Positions 1-6,613 of a DNA stretch of 9,209 nt are shown piece by piece. Position 1 is the stretch's first letter. The number at the start of each line of letters is the position of its first letter. Source of the DNA: Betaproteobacteria bacterium. Its GTDB lineage: Bacteria > Pseudomonadota > Gammaproteobacteria > Burkholderiales > Burkholderiaceae_C. A model generated the notes under the pieces. That model worked only from the letters and a program-made list of their open reading frames with translations, made no database searches and was not told where the DNA came from. Made by a program: the position numbers and the translations under genes. Location: positions 1 through 9,209 of the forward strand of contig RFSP01000059.1 in the NCBI GenBank assembly GCA_009923895.1, read 5' to 3'.

Positions 1-975
1 ACCCCGCACATCTATGTCGCCAACTGGTTCTTCGGCGCTTTCATCATCACGGTGGCGGTGCTGCATATCGTCAACAGTGCAGCGCTACCGGTATCACTCA
101 CCAAGTCTTACTCCGCCTACGCCGGCGTACAGGACGCCATGATCCAGTGGTGGTACGGCCATAACGCGGTAGGCTTTTTCCTGACTGCCGGCTTTCTCGG
201 GATCATGTATTACTTCATTCCGAAGCAGGCCGAGCGGCCGGTGTATTCATACCGACTCTCGGTCGTGCATTTCTGGGCGCTCATCTTCACCTACATGTGG
301 GCGGGCCCGCACCATCTCCACTACACGGCGCTTCCCGACTGGGCACAGTCGCTTGGCATGGTGTTTTCGCTGATTCTGCTTGCGCCCTCGTGGGGCGGCA
401 TGATCAACGGCATCATGACGCTGTCGGGCGCCTGGTACAAATTGCGCCAGGACCCCATCCTCAAGTTTCTCGTGGTGTCGCTGTCCTTCTACGGCATGTC
501 CACCTTCGAGGGCCCGATGATGTCGATCAAGACGGTGAATGCGCTCTCGCACTACACCGACTGGACCATCGGGCATGTGCACTCCGGCGCGCTTGGCTGG
601 GTGGGCTTCATCTCGATGGGGGCAATCTATTACCTCCTGCCGCGCCTCTACGGCCGCACGCAGATGTACAGCACGCGCCTGATCGAGGTGCACTTCTGGA
701 CCGCAACGATTGGCATCGTGCTGTACATCGCGGCCATGTGGATTGCCGGCGTCATGCAAGGGCTGATGTGGCGCTCCATCCATCCTGACGGCACCTTGGT
801 GTACAGCTTCGTGGAAAGCGTCAAAGCCACCTTCCCGTTTTATGTCATCCGTCTGGGGGGTGGTTTGTTGTACCTCATTGGCATGCTCATCATGGCCTGG
901 AACGTGATCATGACGGTTCGCAGTGGTCAAGCTGCTCGAATCCCGGTGCCCGCGGTGGCTGCCGCTCACGCCTGA
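1..975 (+). CDS. ccoN: cbb3-type cytochrome c oxidase subunit I (CcoN), 5' truncated by window edge
   Basis: Catalytic subunit of the high-affinity cbb3 oxidase in the cytoplasmic membrane; it reduces O2 at the heme b3-CuB centre. The frame is open from base 1 and ends at TGA 973-975, giving 324 residues of a protein usually about 475 long, so the first third (including one low-spin heme b histidine) is outside. Active-site signatures are visible: a CuB histidine in WYGHN (codon 160-162), the cross-linked tyrosine and the CuB His pair in YMWAGPHH (Tyr 292-294, His 310-315), and the high-spin and low-spin heme histidines in GHVH (574-576 and 580-582). These assignments follow the known CcoN structure. 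The sequence is otherwise many hydrophobic helices. ccoO follows after 22 bases. Leucine codon use changes near 725-800: TTG is rare before and common after. The product is certain; whether the 5' part belongs to the same genome as the rest is not. Confidence 0.97.
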   Translation, partial: TPHIYVANWFFGAFIITVAVLHIVNSAALPVSLTKSYSAYAGVQDAMIQWWYGHNAVGFFLTAGFLGIMYYFIPKQAERPVYSYRLSVVHFWALIFTYMWAGPHHLHYTALPDWAQSLGMVFSLILLAPSWGGMINGIMTLSGAWYKLRQDPILKFLVVSLSFYGMSTFEGPMMSIKTVNALSHYTDWTIGHVHSGALGWVGFISMGAIYYLLPRLYGRTQMYSTRLIEVHFWTATIGIVLYIAAMWIAGVMQGLMWRSIHPDGTLVYSFVESVKATFPFYVIRLGGGLLYLIGMLIMAWNVIMTVRSGQAARIPVPAVAAAHA

Positions 976-997
976 ACCTGCTGAAAGGAATATTCCC

Positions 998-1621
998 ATG
1001 TCACACCCTTCTCAGCCGGCTGTCGGTCATGAAAAGATCGAGACCAGCAACTTTTTGATGATCGTTCTCATTCTCCTGGCCGTGGCCGTGGGGGGACTGG
1101 TGGAGATCGTCCCTTTGTTCTTTCAGCGCTCCACCACGCAACCCGTGCCGGGGCTCAAGCCCTATACCGCACTGGAGTTGTCAGGCCGGGACATCTACAT
1201 TCGCGAGGGTTGCTACAACTGTCATTCGCAAATGATCCGCCCATTGCGCTCTGAAACCTTGCGCTATGGCGCTTACTCCAAGGCTGGCGAATTTGTTTAC
1301 GACCATCCTTTCCAGTGGGGCAGCAAACGCACGGGCCCTGACTTGCATCGTGTGGGTGGCAAATACTCCGACGACTGGCACCGATTGCACCTGAGCGACC
1401 CGCGTTCGCTGGTGCCCGAGTCCAACATGCCGGCCTACCCCTGGCTTGAGAAGACGCCGTTGGTCGAGGCCGACGTGGCGCCCAAGATGCGGGCCTTGCG
1501 TGTGGTGGGCGTGCCATACACCGACGAAGACATTGCCAAGTCGGCGCAAGCCGTGGCTGGCAAGAACGAGCTGGATGCCTTGGTCGCCTATTTGCAGGTG
1601 CTGGGCACCGCAACCAAATAA
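998..1621 (+). CDS. ccoO: cbb3-type cytochrome c oxidase subunit II (CcoO)
   Basis: Membrane-anchored mono-heme cytochrome c subunit that passes electrons to CcoN. It has 207 residues, the usual family size. One N-terminal membrane helix lies at about residues 19-42, and the rest is periplasmic. The single heme c site is CYNCH (residues 72-76, DNA from 1211), followed by the typical SQMIRP stretch; the likely axial methionine is Met144 in SNMPAYPW. I chose ATG 998 because AAGGA at 985-989 stands 8 bases upstream and CcoO proteins start just before this helix; an in-frame upstream GTG at 923 would read through the end of ccoN. It is followed by ccoQ 15 bases downstream, in the standard ccoNOQP order. 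Leucine TTG codons are about half of all leucines here, unlike most of the preceding ccoN. Confidence 0.97.
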   Translation: MSHPSQPAVGHEKIETSNFLMIVLILLAVAVGGLVEIVPLFFQRSTTQPVPGLKPYTALELSGRDIYIREGCYNCHSQMIRPLRSETLRYGAYSKAGEFVYDHPFQWGSKRTGPDLHRVGGKYSDDWHRLHLSDPRSLVPESNMPAYPWLEKTPLVEADVAPKMRALRVVGVPYTDEDIAKSAQAVAGKNELDALVAYLQVLGTATK

Positions 1622-1636
1622 AAAGGGAGAAGGCGC

Positions 1637-1795
1637 ATGGACCTCAATGATCTGCGCAGTGCCATCACCCTGATGAGCTTTGCGTTGTTTATCGGCTTGG
1701 TGGTGTGGACTTGGCAAAGCAAGCGCAAGTCGGCTTTCGAGGAGGCGGCGCGGTTGCCGTTTGAAGACGACGATTGCATGGGAGCAGGCAAATGA
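1637..1795 (+). CDS. ccoQ: cbb3-type oxidase small membrane subunit (CcoQ/FixQ)
   Basis: A 52-residue protein between ccoO and ccoP, the position and size expected for CcoQ, which stabilises the association of CcoP with the core complex in studied species. It has one membrane helix (about residues 9-27, ITLMSFALFIGLVVWTW), a basic stretch straight after it (QSKRKSAF), and an acidic tail containing EDDD. Start ATG 1637 has a purine-rich ribosome site (GGGAGAAGG at 1625-1633). Its stop codon overlaps the ccoP start as ATGA at 1792-1795, which indicates translational coupling. CcoQ sequences are poorly conserved, so identification rests on position, length and topology. Confidence 0.93.
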   Translation: MDLNDLRSAITLMSFALFIGLVVWTWQSKRKSAFEEAARLPFEDDDCMGAGK

Positions 1796-2706
1796 GCGAC
1801 TTTGTTTCGAGCGGATGGTCGGTCTATGTGGCTGTGGTCACTGTCATCGCATTGGTGGCCTGCTTGGTGTTGTTGGTTATCGCCAGCCGCCGCAAGGTCA
1901 TGGCCAACGACAACTCCACAGGCCATGTGTGGGACGAAGACTTGCGCGAACTGAACAACCCGCTGCCCCGGTGGTGGATGATTCTCTTTGTCCTGACTGT
2001 GGTGTTTGCTGGCGCCTATTTGGCGCTTTATCCGGGCCTGGGCAGCCATTCGGGCCGCCTGCAGTGGACCAGTGCCAACCAATACCAGGGTGAGGTGGAC
2101 GAGGCCAACGCGGCTTTGAATGCGGTCTATGGCAAATACGCGTCCATGCCCGCGGCCGACCTCATCAAAGACCCCGCCGCCATGGGCATTGGGGAGCGGC
2201 TGTTTTTGAACAATTGCGCAGCCTGTCATGGCTCGGATGCGCGGGGCAGCAAGGGGTTTCCCAATCTCACAGACCATGATTGGCTCTATGGCGGAAGCCA
2301 CGAGACCATCAAAGAGAGCATCACCAAAGGTCGTGCGGGTGCCATGCCTCCCATGAAAGCCGCGGTGGGCTCACCGGAGGACGTTCGCAATGTGGCGCAT
2401 TACGTGCTGAGCCTTTCGGGCAGTGCGCACGACGCGGTGGCTGCCCAGTTGGGCAAACCCAAATTTGCCGCTTGCGCTGCCTGTCATGGCCTTGATGGCA
2501 AGGGCAACCAGGCCCTGGGCGCCCCCAATTTGACCGACAAGATCTGGCTGCACGGATGGGGCGAACAAGCCATTGTGGCCATGATCAACAATGGCAAAAC
2601 GAATGTGATGCCCGCCCACGACCAGCGACTGACATCGCCACAAATCCACGTGCTGGCAGCCTACGTCATGAGTTTGTCGCAAGGCACGGCCGTGGCGTCC
2701 AAGTGA
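1792..2706 (+). CDS. ccoP: cbb3-type cytochrome c oxidase subunit III (CcoP), di-heme cytochrome c
   Basis: Di-heme c subunit that accepts electrons from soluble cytochromes and hands them to CcoO. It has 304 residues, normal for the family. There are two N-terminal hydrophobic helices (about residues 11-31 and 61-80), separated by a cytoplasmic segment with the typical GHVWDEDLRELNNPLPRWW signature (residues 44-62). Two periplasmic cytochrome c domains follow, each with a CAACH heme site (residues 142-146 and 228-232); the likely axial methionines are Met185 (AMPP) and Met273 (NVMPAH). ATG 1792 was chosen because it overlaps the ccoQ stop, has GGAG at 1781-1784 and gives the standard N-terminus; an in-frame ATG at 1774 would add six residues encoded inside ccoQ. 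The gene ends at 2706, just before a palindromic repeat. Confidence 0.97.
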   Translation: MSDFVSSGWSVYVAVVTVIALVACLVLLVIASRRKVMANDNSTGHVWDEDLRELNNPLPRWWMILFVLTVVFAGAYLALYPGLGSHSGRLQWTSANQYQGEVDEANAALNAVYGKYASMPAADLIKDPAAMGIGERLFLNNCAACHGSDARGSKGFPNLTDHDWLYGGSHETIKESITKGRAGAMPPMKAAVGSPEDVRNVAHYVLSLSGSAHDAVAAQLGKPKFAACAACHGLDGKGNQALGAPNLTDKIWLHGWGEQAIVAMINNGKTNVMPAHDQRLTSPQIHVLAAYVMSLSQGTAVASK

Positions 2707-2722
2707 AGGGTGGGTATGCCGT

Positions 2723-2810
2723 GTGGATTGCTTCGCTGCGCTCGCAATGACGAGATAGGCGCCGTGCGTTTGTCATTGCGAGGAGGCCAAAGGCCGACGC
2801 GGCAATCCAC
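2723..2810. repeat. degenerate interspersed palindromic repeat between ccoP and ccoG
   Basis: The ccoP-ccoG gap holds two opposed arms. The left arm runs from GTGGATTGC (2723-2731) to CGCAATGA (2743-2750); the right arm runs from TCATTGCG (2773-2780) to GCAATCCAC (2802-2810). The arm ends are exact reverse complements, while the inner parts differ: the left holds TTCGCTGCGCT and the right holds a small GGCC-AAA-GGCC hairpin (2785-2795). Repeats of this GTGGATTGC...CGCAATGACG type occur scattered in many bacterial genomes, and their translations give spurious peptides such as LRAQRSNP, which the minus strand indeed encodes here. The element could fold in the transcript and alter ccoG expression relative to ccoNOQP; that is inference. 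Confidence 0.75.
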
Positions 2811-2831
2811 CATGAACAGGGCGTCCCTCCC

Positions 2832-4280
2832 ATGACCAGTGCGGTGACGCAGACCCCGCAGCGCGAAGACGCCGACCGCCGGGAGCAGGTGGTCTCCCTT
2901 TATCAAAAGCAGGCCAAGATCTATCCAAGATCGGTCAGCGGCCGCTACACCCGTTGGCGTTGGGCGTTGGTGTGGCTCACTCAGCTCATCTTCTACGGCT
3001 TGCCATGGCTGCAGTGGAACGGCCGACAGGCGGTTCTTTTTGAACTGGCCAATCGGCGTTTCTACATTTTTGACTTGGTCCTTTACCCCCAAGACTTTAT
3101 CTATCTGACCGGCCTTCTCGTTGTCAGTGCCTATGCTCTTTTTCTTTTCACGGCGGTTGCGGGTCGTCTGTGGTGTGGCTACGCCTGCCCGCAGACCGTG
3201 TACACAGAAATCTTTTTGTGGATTGAGCGCCGCGTAGAAGGCGACCGCTTGGCGCGCATGCGTCTCGATGCATCACCCTGGACGGTGGACAAATTGGCGC
3301 GCAAAGGGGCCAAACACGGCTTGTGGATCGCGTTGGGGCTGTGGACGGGATTCACTTTTGTGGGCTATTTCACACCCGTTCGAACCTTGTGGGCCGAATC
3401 CTTCACCATGGACTTTGGGCCTTGGGAGTGGTTCTGGGTGCTCTTTTACGGCTTTGCCACCTACGGAAACGCCGGCTGGATGCGTGAGCAGGTTTGCAAA
3501 TACATGTGTCCTTATGCACGGTTTCAAAGTGCCATGTTCGACAAGGACACCCTGGTCATCAGCTACGACGAGGGCCGTGGTGAACCCCGAGGCTCGCGCT
3601 CACGCAAAGCAGATCCCAAGCAAAAGGGATTGGGCGACTGCATTGATTGCGGCTTGTGCGTGCAAGTGTGTCCAACGGGCATCGACATTCGCAAAGGACT
3701 TCAATACGAGTGCATTGGCTGCGCGGCGTGTGTGGACGTGTGCAATGAGGTCATGGACAAAATGGCCTACCCCCATGGGTTGGTTCGCTACGCCACCCAA
3801 AACAGCGTGACCCAGCGCTGGAGCACGGCACAGGTGTGGCGGCGCGTATTTCGCCCCAGGGTGTTGATCTACAGCGCAGTGCTGTGGCTCATCATGGCCG
3901 GAGTGGCGCTGAGCTTGTGGCTGCGCGTGCCCTTCAAGGTCGACGTGGTTCGTGACCGTGGTGCAATGGCCAAGCTCGTCGAAGATGGCCGCATTGAAAA
4001 TGGATATCGCATGCTGGTCATGAATGCCACGGAGTCGGGTCATCGCTACCGCGTTCGGGTTGAAGGCTTGCCGGGTATCGAGTTGGTGGGGCGCCGGGAT
4101 TTGGACGTGGAGCCCGCCCAATCGCGTTGGCTGCCGGTGGCGGTACAAATTCCGGCCCAGACGGCCGCTCAAACTTCGCCAGGTGCCCATCCCATCCGGT
4201 TTGTGATTGAAACAGACGCATCCGATCGGCACGGCTTGGCTGTGGTGACGGAAAAATCCACATTTGTGATCCCGAGGTGA
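2832..4280 (+). CDS. ccoG: cytochrome c oxidase accessory protein CcoG (RdxA/FixG-type polyferredoxin)
   Basis: A 482-residue membrane iron-sulfur protein of the cbb3 assembly set; in Rhodobacter capsulatus work CcoG is reported to act as a cupric reductase supplying Cu(I) to CcoN. N-terminal helices lie at about residues 44-62 and 86-110. The conserved GRLWCGYACPQTVYTE (Cys115, Cys119) and CKYMCP (Cys222, Cys226) pairs flank further helices near 164-212. A two-cluster ferredoxin domain follows (Cys270, 273, 276, 280 with Pro281; Cys294, 297, 300, 304). One more helix (about 339-362) is followed by a C-terminal Ig-like domain. Start ATG 2832 gives the usual N-terminus, but I see no convincing ribosome site before it. 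It lies 125 bases after ccoP, across the palindromic repeat, and only 3 bases before the FixH-like gene. Confidence 0.96.
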   Translation: MTSAVTQTPQREDADRREQVVSLYQKQAKIYPRSVSGRYTRWRWALVWLTQLIFYGLPWLQWNGRQAVLFELANRRFYIFDLVLYPQDFIYLTGLLVVSAYALFLFTAVAGRLWCGYACPQTVYTEIFLWIERRVEGDRLARMRLDASPWTVDKLARKGAKHGLWIALGLWTGFTFVGYFTPVRTLWAESFTMDFGPWEWFWVLFYGFATYGNAGWMREQVCKYMCPYARFQSAMFDKDTLVISYDEGRGEPRGSRSRKADPKQKGLGDCIDCGLCVQVCPTGIDIRKGLQYECIGCAACVDVCNEVMDKMAYPHGLVRYATQNSVTQRWSTAQVWRRVFRPRVLIYSAVLWLIMAGVALSLWLRVPFKVDVVRDRGAMAKLVEDGRIENGYRMLVMNATESGHRYRVRVEGLPGIELVGRRDLDVEPAQSRWLPVAVQIPAQTAAQTSPGAHPIRFVIETDASDRHGLAVVTEKSTFVIPR

Positions 4281-4283
4281 GCC

Positions 4284-4514
4284 ATGAAAGCAAAATCAAG
4301 ATCTGACGCGCAGCCGTGGTGGCGCCACGGCATGGTCTGGCTGGTGATCTCTGGCCCGCTCATTGTGGTGGTCGCCTCTTTGGCGTCTGCCGTGGTGGCG
4401 GTTCGAGGGGCAGACCCGGTGGTGTCTCAGCCGTCCGATCAAGAGTACCAACGGCCCGCCGTTCAAGGGCGCAACCATGCCGCCACCGCAGGTGGGTCGG
4501 CCCTCAAGCCATAA
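4284..4514 (+). CDS. short FixH/CcoH-like membrane protein of the cbb3 cluster
   Basis: A 76-residue protein starting 3 bases after the ccoG stop, with GAGGTG at 4274-4279 as ribosome site inside the ccoG end. The basic N-terminus is followed by PWWRHGMVWLVISGP and one membrane helix (about residues 17-40), then a DPVV motif (44-47). This resembles the N-terminal part of FixH/CcoH proteins, which help assemble the cbb3 oxidase. Family members in rhizobia and Rhodobacter have a large periplasmic domain after the helix; here only about 35 residues follow, ending in GRNHAATAGGSALKP. The reading frame is clean, and from memory short versions with a GRNHAATGG-like tail occur in Comamonadaceae, so I read it as a natural short form and not a broken gene. 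Position supports an assembly role; function is inferred. Confidence 0.72.
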   Translation: MKAKSRSDAQPWWRHGMVWLVISGPLIVVVASLASAVVAVRGADPVVSQPSDQEYQRPAVQGRNHAATAGGSALKP

Positions 4515-4531
4515 ACCTCATGGGGGTGGCC

Positions 4532-4774
4532 ATGCGAAGAATCATCCGCGCGCTCAGCGTGCTGTGGCCTTCATTCATCACCGCTGGCGTCTTGGAAATG
4601 CTGGTGTTTGCGGTGGTGGACCCTCAAACGCTGATGGGGTCTCCCGAAGACCCCGTGCACCTGTCGCGGCAGGCGGTGTACACCGTGACATTTTTTGTCT
4701 TTTGGGGCGTGATCTCCATCGGTGGTTGGATCACCGCCATCCTGGCCCAAGAGGCCTATCGATCCCGCGAATAG
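4532..4774 (+). CDS. small two-helix membrane protein at the end of the cbb3 cluster, function unknown
   Basis: An 80-residue protein 17 bases after the FixH-like gene and on the same strand, probably the last gene of the transcript. It has two predicted membrane helices (about residues 8-29 and 48-70). The loop between them contains DPQTLMG and SPEDPVHLSRQAVYT, and the tail is short and charged (EAYRSRE). ATG 4532 was chosen because GGGGGTGG stands just before it (4522-4529); an in-frame ATG at 4520 would add four residues. I do not recognise a named family. Its position among oxidase assembly genes suggests, but does not show, a link to cbb3 biogenesis. Confidence 0.65.
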   Translation: MRRIIRALSVLWPSFITAGVLEMLVFAVVDPQTLMGSPEDPVHLSRQAVYTVTFFVFWGVISIGGWITAILAQEAYRSRE

Positions 4775-4798
4775 TCCATCGCCATGGGAGAGCTTCGA

Positions 4799-5527
4799 TC
4801 AACAGGGGTTGTTGACCAACCCCTTCAACGCATCCGGGTCGAGTATCTTGATCTCGCGTTGTTTGACTTCGAGGATGCCGTCACTTTGCAGACGCGAAAA
4901 CGTTCGACTGACGGTTTCGAGCTTCAAGCCCAAATAGCTGCCAATTTCTTCGCGCGACATGCGCAAGATGAGGGCCCGTTGAGAGAACCCCCGCGAATGC
5001 AAACGCTGTGTCAAATTCAACAAAAAAGCGGCCAGACGCTCTTCTGCCCGCATGCTGCCCAGCAGCAACATGACCCCATGGTCGCGGACGATTTCGCGGC
5101 TCATGATCTTGTGGAACACGCGTTGCAGCTCCACCAGTTCCAGCGACAACGATTCCAATTGTTGGTAGGGGATGATGCACACGCTGGAGTCTTCGAGGGC
5201 CACTGCATCGCAGGCGTGCCGGCTCGAACCAATGCCATCCAGCCCCAAGAGCTCACCGGACATCTGAAACCCGGTCACCTGATCCCGGCCGTCTTCCAAC
5301 GTGACGCAGGTCTTGAAAAAACCCGTGCGCACGGCATAGAGCGAATGAAACTCGTCTCCCGTTCTGAAAAGCGAGTCGCCGCGGGTCAAGGATTTTCGCG
5401 TGCTGACCAGTTCGTCCAGCCTGCCAATCTGGTCGTGCGAAAGCCCCACCGGCAGGCACAATTCGCGCAAATTGCAACTGGAGCAATGGGCTTTGAGGGG
5501 CTCGAGACGGATGGGGGCGATGGACAC
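4799..5527 (-). CDS. fnr: Fnr-type Crp/Fnr family oxygen-sensing transcriptional regulator
   Basis: A 242-residue global regulator that, when its 4Fe-4S cluster is intact (low oxygen), dimerises and binds TTGAT-N4-ATCAA sites; cbb3 operons are classic targets. Cluster cysteines match E. coli Fnr: Cys15, Cys18 and Cys24 in HCSSCNLRELC, and Cys117 in SSVCIIP. The sensory beta-roll is followed by a long dimer helix and the AEERLAAFLLNL stretch (161-172). The helix-turn-helix (about 191-219) carries LETVSR with Glu204, Ser207 and Arg208, equal to the Fnr residues that read the FNR box. The start is GTG at 5525-5527; it gives the expected distance to the first cysteine, and no ATG or clear ribosome site is near. 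The gene is divergent from the HCxxMCG membrane gene and its end lies 24 bases from the convergent cbb3 cluster. The symbol fnr is by similarity; anr or btr are used for orthologues. Confidence 0.94.
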   Translation of the reverse strand: MSIAPIRLEPLKAHCSSCNLRELCLPVGLSHDQIGRLDELVSTRKSLTRGDSLFRTGDEFHSLYAVRTGFFKTCVTLEDGRDQVTGFQMSGELLGLDGIGSSRHACDAVALEDSSVCIIPYQQLESLSLELVELQRVFHKIMSREIVRDHGVMLLLGSMRAEERLAAFLLNLTQRLHSRGFSQRALILRMSREEIGSYLGLKLETVSRTFSRLQSDGILEVKQREIKILDPDALKGLVNNPC

Positions 5528-5614
5528 CAGCAGATTTAGGGAGACGTCGAACTGCCGCGCAGTGTAACGTCAGTCGATTTTTCTCCCGACCTCGCTTCCA
5601 ACAACGCCATCCAC

Positions 5615-6331
5615 ATGGACTCTGCCCTCATTCTTGCCGCTGCGGCCTTGGGAGTCGCCGGTGTGCCCCACTGCGCGGCCATGTGCGGCCCCACCTGCGT
5701 TGCCTTGGTGAGTGGGCCGTCGAAAGAGGGGCAAACGGCTCGCAGTCTGGCTTTTTTGGCGGCACGCACGGCCGGATATGCCGCCGCAGGGGCCCTGGCG
5801 GCGGCCAGCGTTGGCACTTTGTCCACGTTCGCGCACGAGACGGCGTGGTTGCGCCCTCTTTGGGGCCTGCTGCATGCCGGCGCGATGGCCTTGGGCTTGT
5901 GGCTCTTGATCACCGGGCGGCAACCCCACTGGATGTCTCAACTGGGCCGAGCCAGAGGTGCTCAGGCCCACAGCGTGGTCGAATTTCAAAGCGTGGCGGG
6001 GCCCAGGCTTTGGCCTGCAGGGATGGGCAGGTGCCTCGGGGCGGGCATGCTGTGGGTCGCTTGGCCGTGTGGCCTGCTGCAATCGGCCTTGCTGGTGGCC
6101 TCTTTGGGCAATTCGCCCGGCAGTGGGGCCTTGGCGATGGCGGTCTTTGCCGTCATATCGGCCCTGCCGCTTCATGTAGCACCCTGGTTGTGGACCCGGA
6201 TGAGCGGGGGCAGGCAAGCGGGGTTTCAGACCCTGGCTGTGCGTCTGGCCGGCGCGTTGCTGGTCTTTGGATCAGGGTTTGCCCTAGGTAAGGACCTTTG
6301 GCATCAGGTGGCGAGCTATTGCGGGTTTTGA
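5615..6331 (+). CDS. sulfite exporter TauE/SafE-annotated membrane protein with HCxxMCG motif (UreH-like/DsbD_2 type)
   Basis: A 238-residue polytopic membrane protein. The N-terminus has the signature PHCAAMCGPTC (His19, Cys20, Met23, Cys24, Cys28) at the start of helix 1, and a second half with WPCGLLQSALLVA (Pro151-Cys152). This is the layout of the UreH-like transmembrane domain related to DsbD/CcdA, usually labelled sulfite exporter TauE/SafE in databases. Members are often encoded beside cbb3 oxidase genes. The Cys/Met/His set could bind copper or exchange thiols, but I know no proven activity, and sulfite export is doubtful. Start ATG 5615 gives the family N-terminus; there is no clear ribosome site. 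It is divergent from fnr across 87 bases and ends just before a strong terminator. Confidence 0.82.
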   Translation: MDSALILAAAALGVAGVPHCAAMCGPTCVALVSGPSKEGQTARSLAFLAARTAGYAAAGALAAASVGTLSTFAHETAWLRPLWGLLHAGAMALGLWLLITGRQPHWMSQLGRARGAQAHSVVEFQSVAGPRLWPAGMGRCLGAGMLWVAWPCGLLQSALLVASLGNSPGSGALAMAVFAVISALPLHVAPWLWTRMSGGRQAGFQTLAVRLAGALLVFGSGFALGKDLWHQVASYCGF

Positions 6332-6355
6332 TGGGCTTTTGGCGGGGGAGAAAAG

Positions 6356-6383
6356 AAAAATGCCCGGCAAGCCGGGCATTTTT
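6356..6383. terminator. strong bidirectional Rho-independent terminator
   Basis: A perfect 13-base inverted repeat, AAAAATGCCCGGC (6356-6368) and GCCGGGCATTTTT (6371-6383), with only AA between. GC-rich core plus A-run on one side and T-run on the other makes it a terminator in both directions. It ends the HCxxMCG membrane gene 24 bases upstream on the plus strand, and can back up termination of the minus-strand small secreted protein gene. Confidence 0.92.
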
Positions 6384-6390
6384 GCAAGGA

Positions 6391-6410
6391 AAACCGCTGT
6401 GAAGCGGTTT
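6391..6410 (-). terminator. probable terminator hairpin of the small secreted protein gene
   Basis: AAACCGC (6391-6397) and GCGGTTT (6404-6410) form a 7-bp stem with a 6-base loop. Read on the minus strand it is followed by TTTTCC, a short T-run, and lies 15 bases beyond the stop of the minus-strand gene at 6425. The stem is modest; the stronger inverted repeat just beyond may do most of the work. Confidence 0.55.
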
Positions 6411-6424
6411 GAACCCGAAGAAGA

Positions 6425-6580
6425 TTACTTCTTCTTCTCTTCTTTCTTCTCTTCCTTCTTGGCAGCAGAAGCGGCGGGCTTGGCAGCCTCAGCCTTCTTC
6501 TCTTCCTTCTTGGGGGCGTCAGCGGCGAAAGCGCCGAAAGAGAAAGCAGCAGCGATCAGAGCGGCCAGAATCTTGTTCAT
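6425..6580 (-). CDS. small exported Lys/Glu/Ala-rich protein
   Basis: A 51-residue protein with a signal peptide (MNKILAALIAAAFSFGAFA, likely cut after AFA at residue 19 or A20). The mature part of about 31 residues is made almost only of Lys, Glu, Ala and Pro, with KKEEKK occurring twice and a KEEKKEEKKK-type end. Start ATG (codon 6578-6580) was chosen because AAAGG stands 6-10 bases before it and a signal peptide follows directly; a longer frame to 6652 has no such support. A 19-base direct repeat (6444-6462 and 6495-6513) encodes the two KKEEKK units. Small exported Lys/Ala-rich proteins of this kind are common in Comamonadaceae but uncharacterised; a periplasmic, disordered, acid-stress-like role (compare Asr) would be a guess. 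Flanked by terminators downstream and divergent from icd. Confidence 0.8.
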   Translation of the reverse strand: MNKILAALIAAAFSFGAFAADAPKKEEKKAEAAKPAASAAKKEEKKEEKKK

Positions 6581-6613
6581 TTGATTACCTTTCGAAAGTT
6601 TTCTTGGATATCC

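Noticed and set aside
247..999. 250-codon open frame on the minus strand opposite ccoN
   Set aside because: His/Arg/Asp-rich composition typical of a reverse-frame shadow; ccoN on the plus strand has all expected active-site residues.
2661..3092. 143-codon minus-strand frame containing SSLRAQRSNPHG
   Set aside because: The recognisable peptide is the known spurious translation of an interspersed palindromic repeat; the rest is antisense to ccoP and ccoG.
4805..4823. GGGGTTG/CAACCCC hairpin as a terminator between the cbb3 cluster and fnr
   Set aside because: It lies inside the fnr coding end and has no T-run in either direction; a role in slowing convergent transcription is possible but not supported.
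4784..5539. 251-codon open frame on the plus strand opposite fnr
   Set aside because: It is antisense to a clearly recognisable Fnr protein, has no family-like motifs, and arises from the GC-biased codon use of the real gene.
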